Assembly (NCBI GenBank): GCA_947466005.1
Contig: CANIBV010000073.1
Coordinates: 1-8,163, forward strand
From: Spartobacteria bacterium
GTDB taxonomy: Bacteria; Verrucomicrobiota; Verrucomicrobiia; Chthoniobacterales; UBA6821
Length of the DNA stretch: 8,163 nucleotides
Direction: 5' to 3'
This document shows, piece after piece, positions 1-6,041 of the stretch (positions are counted from its first letter, which is position 1; every line of letters begins with the position of its first letter). The position numbers were made by a program, and so were the translations under genes. The notes beneath the pieces are model-generated. The model had not been told where the DNA came from, made no database searches, and saw only the letters and a list, made by a program, of their open reading frames with translations.

Positions 1-1917
1 ACTCGGGAGCAGCTTCAGCGTGTTGCCAAGTTGGAGTTTGCCGAAGTTCATCCTAATTCGGCCGCCCTGATCGCGCAGATCGACAAGGGAGAGGCGATCC
101 TGCCCCCGGGCTTCGTCATCAAGGAGCACGTTCAGAATTACGAAGGGAAAGAAGCCGTCGAGCGGCTCCTCGTGAAAAAAGAGGCCGACCTCACGGGAGA
201 GCATGTGACTCATGCCTACGCCTTCTTTGACCAGCAGGGTTATGGCGTTTCCCTCACGCTGGATGGCGAGGGTGCCAAGACGTTCTTCGAGCTCACCACG
301 CAACTGGCCCCCCATCAGGGACGTCTGGGCATCCTGCTGGACGGCAAGATCCAGAGCGCACCCTCGGTGAAGAGCGCGATTGCCGGCGGCTCCGCCCAGA
401 TCACCGGCCACTTCAAGGAGAAGGAGGCCCGTGAGCTTGCGAGCATCCTGGAGAATCCTCTCCGCACGCCGGTCACCATCGAGGAGTCCCGCAGCGTTTC
501 CCCCACCCTGGGTGCCGACTCGATCCGAAGCGGTATTGTCTCGGGTGTCGGCGGTCTGGCGTTGGTGATGCTCTTTGTCGTCTTCTACTACCGTTTGGCG
601 GGATGTGTAGCTCTTCTCGGTCTCTGGATCAACATCCTCCTCCTCTTCGGGATGATGGCGATGTTCCACTTCGTCCTGACCCTTCCCGGCATCGCCGGTA
701 TCATTCTCACCATCGGTCTTGCGGTGGATGCAAACGTGCTCCTCTACGAGCGACTCCGTGAGGAGCTCGCGGCCGGCAAGTCGCTTGGTGCCGCGATCGA
801 CGGTGCCTACAACAAGGCCTTCAGCGCGATCTTTGATGCGAATGCTACGACGCTGATCACTGCGGGCATCCTGTTCTGGCAGGCGAGCGGTCCAGTACGA
901 GGTTTCTCTGTCACCCTGATGCTTGGCATTGTGGCATCGCTCTTCTCGGCGATCCTGTTCACCCGCACGGCCTTCCGCTGGATGATGAAGTTCGCCGGTC
1001 TCAAGCGCCTCACGATGGCCAATCTGGCTCCCCGCCATCAGTTCAATTTTCTGGGGCGCCGCGTCCTGGCGGTTTTTATCTCCCTCGTCCTCATCGGCGG
1101 CTCGCTGGCCATCTTCGCCAAGCGTGGGGCCAATAACTTCGGTATCGATTTCCGCGGTGGAGACCTCCTTGTTCTGGATTCCCGTCCCTCATTGACAGTT
1201 GATGAGGCCCGTTCCGCCCTCGAGCCACTCCATCTCGCCGAGGAGACGATCCAGCTGGAGCAGGCTGGCACGCAGCAGATGCTCGCGATTCGCAGCGCGG
1301 AGGATACTTCGGGGCGCATCTTAGAGAGACTCAAGGCCGCCTTCCCCGACCGGAAGCTCGTTCCTGCACAGCAGGAGAAGGTGGGGGCCCAGATCGGCGT
1401 CGAGTTTGCCAAGAAGGCCATGCTTGCCCTCGGACTCGGCATGATCGGCATCCTGATCTATGTGACCCTCCGTTTTGAGTTCTCCTTTGCCGTTGGGGCC
1501 CTTGTGGCACTCCTCCACGATGTGATCATCACCGTGGGCGTGTTCTCGCTGGTCGGCGGTGAACTCTCCCTCGTCATGGTGGGTGCCATCCTGACGATCG
1601 CCGGATACTCGATCAACGACACGATCGTCGTCTACGACCGTATTAGAGAGGGTCTCCGCCACCGCACCGGTGGAAGCGTCGAGTCTCTTATGAACCGCAG
1701 CATCAATGAGACACTGGGACGCACCATGCTGACCGGGGGAATGACGCTCCTCTCCGTTGCTGCCCTGTTCTTCTTCGGTGGCGCGGTGCTGAAGGACTTC
1801 GCCTTTGCGATTCTGATCGGCATCCTGGTCGGAACCTACTCCTCGGTCTTCGTCGCCTCGCCGATCGTCCTCTGGTGCTCCCGAATCGGCACCAAGAGTG
1901 CTGCGGCCGACAAGTAA
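1..1917 (+). CDS. secDF: Protein translocase subunit SecDF (SecD-SecF fusion), 5' end outside the window
   Basis: The product is an inner-membrane RND-type motor that uses the proton gradient to help pull preproteins out of SecYEG on the far side of the membrane. The reading frame is open from base 1, so the gene starts upstream; the TTG at 31 is an internal codon. The order visible is: the end of the SecD periplasmic P1 domain (to about 510, including GRLGILLDGKIQSAPSV); SecD membrane segments (about 525-1000), with GLAVDANVLLYERLREEL carrying the conserved membrane Asp (codon 727-729); a linker; the first SecF membrane segment (about 1045-1110); the P4 domain opening with FGIDFRGGDLL; and the SecF membrane block (about 1410-1890), with GYSINDTIVVYDRIREGL and its conserved Asp at 1618-1620. 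SecD and SecF are one uninterrupted frame, which is a fusion known in many phyla. About 638 residues are visible, and full-length fusions usually exceed 750. The pfkB-like gene follows after 45 bases. Confidence 0.95.
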   Translation, partial: TREQLQRVAKLEFAEVHPNSAALIAQIDKGEAILPPGFVIKEHVQNYEGKEAVERLLVKKEADLTGEHVTHAYAFFDQQGYGVSLTLDGEGAKTFFELTTQLAPHQGRLGILLDGKIQSAPSVKSAIAGGSAQITGHFKEKEARELASILENPLRTPVTIEESRSVSPTLGADSIRSGIVSGVGGLALVMLFVVFYYRLAGCVALLGLWINILLLFGMMAMFHFVLTLPGIAGIILTIGLAVDANVLLYERLREELAAGKSLGAAIDGAYNKAFSAIFDANATTLITAGILFWQASGPVRGFSVTLMLGIVASLFSAILFTRTAFRWMMKFAGLKRLTMANLAPRHQFNFLGRRVLAVFISLVLIGGSLAIFAKRGANNFGIDFRGGDLLVLDSRPSLTVDEARSALEPLHLAEETIQLEQAGTQQMLAIRSAEDTSGRILERLKAAFPDRKLVPAQQEKVGAQIGVEFAKKAMLALGLGMIGILIYVTLRFEFSFAVGALVALLHDVIITVGVFSLVGGELSLVMVGAILTIAGYSINDTIVVYDRIREGLRHRTGGSVESLMNRSINETLGRTMLTGGMTLLSVAALFFFGGAVLKDFAFAILIGILVGTYSSVFVASPIVLWCSRIGTKSAAADK

Positions 1918-1930
1918 TCAATTCCTAACA

Positions 1931-1962
1931 ACCTTCAGTCTTCAGCCTAAACTTCCTCCTTC
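1931..1962 (+). promoter_or_regulatory. CT-rich, Shine-Dalgarno-less leader with TTCAG repeats before the PfkB-family gene
   Basis: The bases directly before the ATG at 1963 are almost purine-free at their 3' end. They hold two TTCAG copies (1934-1938 and 1941-1945) followed by CTTCCTCCTTC. CCTCCTT at 1955-1961 is the exact complement of the AAGGAGG Shine-Dalgarno core, so it is the opposite of a ribosome binding site. The segment resembles the leader before priA (7993-8033), which also has TTCAGG/TTCA units and a CCTTC tail ending at the ATG. It may be a degenerate member of the same repeat family. Function is unknown. Confidence 0.35.
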
Positions 1963-2901
1963 ATGTCCCTTCTCGTCCTTGGTTCCATCGCCCTAGATAC
2001 CGTCAAAACCCCGATCGAAGAACGGACCGATTTGCTTGGCGGTTCCGCATCCTACGCAGCCATCGCGGCGAGCTTCTTTTCGCCGGTGAATCTGGTGGGA
2101 ATCGTCGGCGATGACTTTTCAAAAGAGAACATCGAGTTCTTCAAGAGCCGGGACATTGATCTGGGAGGACTGCAGGTTGTTCCTGGGAAAACCTTCCGGT
2201 GGTCCGGCGAATACATGTGGGACATGAATCAGCGCGAGACCCGCTCGGTGGAGCTGAATGTCTTCGAGAACTTCACTCCCGATCTTCCCGAGTCGTATCG
2301 CTCGGCGCGAATGGTCCTCCTCGGCAACATCGCTCCGGCCCTTCAGCACCATGTGCTGGACCAGTTGATCCGCCCCCACTTCGTCATCGCCGACACGATG
2401 GATCTCTGGATCAACATTGCCAAGGAGGAACTCCTCAGCCTGATCGCCCGTGTCGACATGCTGATTCTGAACGACGGAGAGGCCCGTGAACTCACCGGCG
2501 AAACCAGCCTGATCAAGGCGGGTCGCAAGATCCGTGAGATGGGCCCCTCGGCCGTGGCGATTAAGAAGGGGGAACACGGCTGCCTTCTCTTCGGTGACGG
2601 ACAGTTCTTCAGCTGCCCTGCGTATCCCTTAGAGGACATTCATGATCCCACGGGTGCTGGCGATTGCTTCGCGGGTGGCCTGGCGGGATATCTCTCCAGT
2701 CGTCACATCAGCGATGCCGATCTGGCCGAGAAAAAGGAGATCCCCTTTGAGTTTCTCCGTCAGGCAGTGGTGGAGGGGAGTGTGATCGCCAGCTTCAATG
2801 TCGAATCCTTCAGCATGGATCGCCTCCGCGAGGTCACGAAGGCTGACATCGCCGAGCGATACGAGATTTTCCGTACCCTCAGCCGTTTCGAGGCGATTTA
2901 A
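1963..2901 (+). CDS. PfkB-family carbohydrate/nucleoside kinase, substrate unknown
   Basis: The product is a 312-residue cytosolic kinase of the ribokinase/PfkB fold, which transfers the ATP gamma-phosphate to a sugar or nucleoside hydroxyl. The N-terminal strand LVLGSIALDTV leads into the substrate-side signature LLGGSASYAAIAASFF (about residues 24-39). The C-terminal PfkB signature DPTGAGDCFAGGLAGYL begins near residue 227, with the anion-hole glycines and the catalytic base Asp234 (codon 2662-2664). AIKKGEHGCLLF (about 194-205) is the usual strand before the nucleotide site. The tail, with GSVIASFNVESFSMDRL, matches a widespread uncharacterised PfkB subgroup usually annotated only as sugar kinase; that recognition is from memory. 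ATG 1963 is chosen because the conserved first strand starts at residue 3, although no Shine-Dalgarno precedes it. It sits 45 bases after secDF and 64 before the glgB start. Ribokinase, fructokinase or adenosine kinase activity cannot be told apart from sequence alone. Confidence 0.9.
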   Translation: MSLLVLGSIALDTVKTPIEERTDLLGGSASYAAIAASFFSPVNLVGIVGDDFSKENIEFFKSRDIDLGGLQVVPGKTFRWSGEYMWDMNQRETRSVELNVFENFTPDLPESYRSARMVLLGNIAPALQHHVLDQLIRPHFVIADTMDLWINIAKEELLSLIARVDMLILNDGEARELTGETSLIKAGRKIREMGPSAVAIKKGEHGCLLFGDGQFFSCPAYPLEDIHDPTGAGDCFAGGLAGYLSSRHISDADLAEKKEIPFEFLRQAVVEGSVIASFNVESFSMDRLREVTKADIAERYEIFRTLSRFEAI

Positions 2902-2927
2902 CCAACGCCTCCTTCAGGGGCATCAGG

Positions 2928-2941
2928 TCACCTTTAGGTGA
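2928..2941. repeat. Palindrome TCACC-TTTA-GGTGA upstream of glgB
   Basis: TCACC (2928-2932) and GGTGA (2937-2941) are perfect inverted halves around TTTA; the outer stem can also be read as TCACCT/AGGTGA with a two-base centre. It ends 24 bases before the preferred glgB start ATG and directly abuts an alternative TTG start at 2942. A near-identical element, TCACC-CTTC-GGTGA, lies before ilvB (6013-6026). It could be a protein-binding operator, a small RNA hairpin in the leader, or a dispersed short palindrome. It has no T-run and is unlikely to terminate transcription. Confidence 0.5.
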
Positions 2942-2965
2942 TTGTCGCCGGGTTCTTTGTCCCTC

Positions 2966-5281
2966 ATGGTTGAGTTGATGAAAAAGCGCAGCACTCCCTC
3001 AGGCAGCCCCTCGCCTGCGATGCTCCTCTCCCCGGAAGATCTCTATCCACTGCTGGAGTGCAGGCACAGTGATCCTCACCAGCTGCTCGGGGTGAGGTCG
3101 GATGCAGCCGAGGGGACGACCCTTCGCGTTTTCCATCCCGGGGCCGTCGCCGTCGCGGTCGTGTTTGACAGTGGGGAGAAGGTTCCTCTCACGAAAGTCC
3201 ATGCGGATGGCCTCTTTGAGGCGGAGGTCGCAACGGCTCTTCCTTCCGCTCCGGATGCCTACACGGTCGAGATCACCTACGGGAACGGATCGAGCGCGAG
3301 GCAACGTGATCCCTACGCCTTTGCCCCGATGCTCGGAGAGGTCGATCTGTACCTGCTCGGGGAGGGGCGGCACCTCGAAGCCTACCGTGTCCTCGGAGCC
3401 CACCCCCGCGACATCCAGGGAGTCGGCGGAACGGCTTTCGCGGTCTGGGCCCCGAATGCCCAACGCGTGAGCGTTGTCGGTGACTTCAACGGATGGGACG
3501 GCCGCCGTCACATGATGCGACGGCTGGGCGGCTCGGGGATCTGGGAGATCTTTGTCCCCGAGGTGAGCGAGGGAGATCACTACAAGTTCGAGATCCGTGG
3601 GCGTGAAGGGGAGGTTTTCCTGAAGACGGACCCCTATGGGTTCTATGCCCAGCACGACCTGCGCACGGCATGCATGGTGACGGATCTGGAACGCTACCAG
3701 TGGAGTGACTCCGCCTGGATGGAAAAGCGAGCACTCCGCGATGTCTACGCCGAGCCGATGTCGGTCTATGAAGTGCACCTCGGTTCCTGGCGCCGCCATC
3801 CCGAGGATCATAACAGGCCGCTAAGCTACCTGGAGCTGACCAGAGAACTCCTCGCCTACGTGACGGAGATGGGCTTCACCCATGTGGAGCTGCTTCCCGT
3901 CATGGAGCATCCCTTCGATGGATCATGGGGTTATCAGGTGGTGAACTTCTTCGCCCCGAGCAGCCGCTTCGGATCACCCGACGAGTTCCGCCATCTCATC
4001 GATGCGCTGCACCAGGCAGGGATCGGGGTGATTCTGGACTGGGTGCCCGGGCACTTCCCCAAGGATGCACATGGTCTGGCTCGTTTCGACGGGACGGCCC
4101 TCTATGAGCATGAGGATCCTAGGATCGGCGAGCATCGCGACTGGGGGACGCTGATCTTCAACTACGGCCGTAACGAGGTGAGGAACTTCCTGATCGCAAA
4201 CGCCCTTTTCTGGCTGGATCAGTACCACATCGACGGCCTGCGTGTGGATGCGGTGGCCTCGATGCTCTACCTCGACTACTCCCGCAATGAGGGCGAATGG
4301 GTGCCCAACAAGTTCGGCGGGCGCGAGAATCTGGAGGCGATCGAGTTTCTGAAGGAATTCAACGTCGCCTGCTACAGCCGTCATCCCGGAGTCATCACGA
4401 TCGCCGAGGAGTCCACCTCCTGGCCTGGTGTTTCGAAGCCGGTTTACGATGGGGGACTCGGTTTTGGCTTCAAGTGGAACATGGGGTGGATGAATGACTC
4501 CCTGCGCTACATTGCCCGCCCCCCGGTTCACCGGAAGTTCCATCAGGGGGAGATCACCTTCTCGATGCTCTACGCCTACCACGAGCACTTCGTCTTGGTG
4601 TTAAGCCACGACGAGGTCGTCCACGGAAAGGGATCGCTGATGAACAAGATGCCGGGTGATGACTGGCAGAAGGCGGCCAACCTGCGGATGTTCCTGAGCT
4701 GGATGTGGGCGCACCCCGGCAAGAAGCTCCTCTTCCAGGGATGCGAGATCGGGCAGTGGCGCGAATGGGATCACGATCAGAGCATCGACTGGCACCTGCT
4801 GGAGCATCAGCCCCATTCCGGGATGCAGCGACTCGTAAAGCGGTTGAACGAAATCTACCGTACGGAACCGGCCCTCTTCGTCCTCGATGACCGCCCCGAG
4901 GGATTCGAGTGGATTGACTTCCATGATTCGGAGAACACCGTCTGGTCTTTCCTGCGCAAGGCGCCCCAGTCGTGGCAATCAGGGCCAGCAGGGCCGGCAG
5001 TGCATGGGGAGGAGTATTCGAGCGACCTGCTTGTGATCGTGAACGCGACTCCCGTGGTGCGCCACGGCTACCGTATTGGGGTTCCGGCCGCAGGATCGTA
5101 TGTGGAGATTCTCAACTCCGACGAGAGTGGGTTTGGAGGCAGCGGCTTTGCCTCCTGTCATCGCGTCGATGCGGAGGAGATCGGAGCACATGGCAGGACG
5201 CACTCGATTGTTCTCGACCTGCCTCCTCTCGCGGTATTGATCTTGAAAGCTTCAACCCCAGGCCTTGAGAAAAAGCAGTAA
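2966..5281 (+). CDS. glgB: 1,4-alpha-glucan (glycogen) branching enzyme, GH13
   Basis: The enzyme cuts alpha-1,4 glucan chains and rejoins them as alpha-1,6 branches during glycogen synthesis in the cytosol. From the ATG at 2966 it is 771 residues, against 728 in E. coli. The order is: an N1 beta domain (HQLLGVRSD onward); a CBM48 domain (FAVWAPNAQRVSVVGDFNGWDGR); the GH13 barrel, opening with VYEVHLGSW; and a C-terminal beta domain ending in LPPLAVLILKAS. The catalytic set is complete: nucleophile Asp428 in LRVDAVASMLYLDYS (codon 4247-4249), acid/base Glu481 in TIAEESTSWPGV (4406-4408), and stabiliser Asp549 in LSHDEVVHGKGS (4610-4612). Their 53- and 68-residue spacings equal those of E. coli GlgB (405, 458, 526). 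Oddities are GYQVVNFFAPSSRFG and FQGCEIGQWREW instead of the commoner GYQ..GYFAPTSR and MGNEFAQGREW, and a Pro/Gly-rich insertion near 4960-5015. Starts at TTG 2942 or ATG 2978 are also possible; none has a clear ribosome binding site. No other glycogen genes are in the window. Confidence 0.96.
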   Translation: MVELMKKRSTPSGSPSPAMLLSPEDLYPLLECRHSDPHQLLGVRSDAAEGTTLRVFHPGAVAVAVVFDSGEKVPLTKVHADGLFEAEVATALPSAPDAYTVEITYGNGSSARQRDPYAFAPMLGEVDLYLLGEGRHLEAYRVLGAHPRDIQGVGGTAFAVWAPNAQRVSVVGDFNGWDGRRHMMRRLGGSGIWEIFVPEVSEGDHYKFEIRGREGEVFLKTDPYGFYAQHDLRTACMVTDLERYQWSDSAWMEKRALRDVYAEPMSVYEVHLGSWRRHPEDHNRPLSYLELTRELLAYVTEMGFTHVELLPVMEHPFDGSWGYQVVNFFAPSSRFGSPDEFRHLIDALHQAGIGVILDWVPGHFPKDAHGLARFDGTALYEHEDPRIGEHRDWGTLIFNYGRNEVRNFLIANALFWLDQYHIDGLRVDAVASMLYLDYSRNEGEWVPNKFGGRENLEAIEFLKEFNVACYSRHPGVITIAEESTSWPGVSKPVYDGGLGFGFKWNMGWMNDSLRYIARPPVHRKFHQGEITFSMLYAYHEHFVLVLSHDEVVHGKGSLMNKMPGDDWQKAANLRMFLSWMWAHPGKKLLFQGCEIGQWREWDHDQSIDWHLLEHQPHSGMQRLVKRLNEIYRTEPALFVLDDRPEGFEWIDFHDSENTVWSFLRKAPQSWQSGPAGPAVHGEEYSSDLLVIVNATPVVRHGYRIGVPAAGSYVEILNSDESGFGGSGFASCHRVDAEEIGAHGRTHSIVLDLPPLAVLILKASTPGLEKKQ

Positions 5282-5307
5282 GGAATAGCGCTTAGCAAAA
5301 GCAGTAA
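5271..5307 (+). repeat. Direct repeat of AAAAGCAGTAA at the end of glgB
   Basis: AAAAGCAGTAA occurs at 5271-5281, where its TAA is the glgB stop codon, and again at 5297-5307, a period of 26 bases. Two further short direct repeats sit in the same spacer: AGCGCTTA at 5287-5294 and 5331-5338, and TTAGCAA at 5292-5298 and 5356-5362. The gap before the pilin-like gene therefore looks built from small duplications. No function can be assigned. Confidence 0.45.
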
Positions 5308-5373
5308 ACCTTCAAAGAGCACTTGACCCAAGCGCTTATCGAAGCCAAATTTCTATTAGCAAGAAATCACCCC

Positions 5374-5946
5374 ATGAAACATATCAACAAACTCAAAAAC
5401 CGTTTAGCAGCATTCACCCTCATCGAGCTCCTGGTAGTTATTTCGATCATTGCTGTTCTGGCCTCCCTCGCCCTTCCGGCCATCACTGGAGCGCTGGTCA
5501 AGGGTCAGATCACGCAGACCACCAGCAACTACCGTCAGCTCTACATCCTCACCCAGAGCGCCAACCTGGACAGCCAAGGAGCTGGTGGAGTCGGTGCCTT
5601 CCCCGGTGATTTGAGTACGGGTAGTGTCACTGTTTCTCTGTGGCAGGCCGCCCTCGTGTCTAATTACTGCTCAAGGGCTACCTTTTCCAATCTGCTTACC
5701 GTGAAGGGGCTTCCTGGAAACACCACTATATGGGGTGCTGGATCCACAAATGATTCTTCTACTACATTTCTTTCCACTCTCAACATCGCCACGGCTGGAG
5801 CTGTTGGCACTGGATTACCATACGGCCAAAAGGGTGGCTCTGTAGTGACCCTTGGTGGTTCAGCGATTTCCGTCACGGGAACTAATACCAATGGACTCAC
5901 GGGCTTGTTTTGGCCTGCAGCCTCAGCCCCTGGTGCGGTTAATTAA
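5374..5946 (+). CDS. Prepilin-like protein with N-terminal cleavage/methylation motif (type IV pilin or type II secretion pseudopilin)
   Basis: The product is a 190-residue class III signal-peptide protein. A short basic leader (MKHINKLKNRLAA) is followed by FTLIELLVVISIIAVLASLALPAI. This is the prepilin peptidase site plus the hydrophobic helix that anchors the subunit and packs the pilus core, with Glu at +5 and Phe at +1. The residue before the cut is Ala rather than the usual Gly. The soluble part is rich in Gly, Ser and Thr, has one Cys and is not recognised; no H-x9-DG tail typical of many planctomycete pseudopilins is seen. The ATG at 5374 is chosen because it gives a normal leader length; an upstream in-frame TTG at 5323 would add 17 residues to it. 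The second half uses more A/T-rich codons (TCT, ACT, ATA, TTA) than the neighbouring genes. A strong terminator follows, and no pilus assembly genes are nearby, so its partner machinery lies elsewhere. Confidence 0.88.
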   Translation: MKHINKLKNRLAAFTLIELLVVISIIAVLASLALPAITGALVKGQITQTTSNYRQLYILTQSANLDSQGAGGVGAFPGDLSTGSVTVSLWQAALVSNYCSRATFSNLLTVKGLPGNTTIWGAGSTNDSSTTFLSTLNIATAGAVGTGLPYGQKGGSVVTLGGSAISVTGTNTNGLTGLFWPAASAPGAVN

Positions 5947-5960
5947 TTTACTTCATTCAT

Positions 5961-5995
5961 AAAAGGGGAGCTCCATACGGGGCTCCCCTTTTTTT
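5961..5995 (+). terminator. Rho-independent terminator after the pilin-like gene
   Basis: AAAAGGGGAGC (5961-5971) pairs perfectly over 11 bases with GCTCCCCTTTT (5982-5992). The loop is ten bases, and a run of seven T (5989-5995) ends the element. It begins 14 bases after the pilin-like stop codon. This is the textbook intrinsic form and makes ilvB a separate transcription unit unless there is read-through. The A-tract on the 5' side could let it also work, less strongly, from the minus strand, but no minus-strand gene ends here. Confidence 0.93.
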
Positions 5996-6011
5996 GTCTC
6001 TCGACACCGGC

Positions 6012-6027
6012 GTCACCCTTCGGTGAC
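6012..6027. repeat. Palindrome GTCACC-CTTC-GGTGAC upstream of ilvB
   Basis: GTCACC (6012-6017) and GGTGAC (6022-6027) are perfect inverted halves around CTTC. The core TCACC-N4-GGTGA is the same as the element before glgB at 2928-2941. It ends 14 bases before the ilvB ATG at 6042. In RNA it would make a 6-bp hairpin in the leader, where it might affect ribosome access; in DNA it is a plausible dimer-binding site. Which of these applies cannot be told from two copies. Confidence 0.5.
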
Positions 6028-6041
6028 ATTCCCTAACTGCC

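Noticed and set aside
31..33. TTG at 31 as the start of the SecDF gene
   Set aside because: The frame is open back to base 1 with SecD-like sequence on both sides, so the gene begins upstream of the window.
2999..3811. Minus-strand open frame of 270 codons opposite glgB
   Set aside because: It is a shadow of the well-supported glgB frame with no domain signature and no start context.
5287..5301. GCTT/AAGC hairpin as a terminator after glgB
   Set aside because: The stem is only four base pairs with no T-run; it is too weak to call.
5323..5357. TTGACC (5323-5328) as a -35 box for the pilin-like gene
   Set aside because: At a 17-base spacing the -10 candidate CAAATT matches only three of six consensus bases, and the better TCTATT is 23 bases away. 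The promoter is plausible but not supported.
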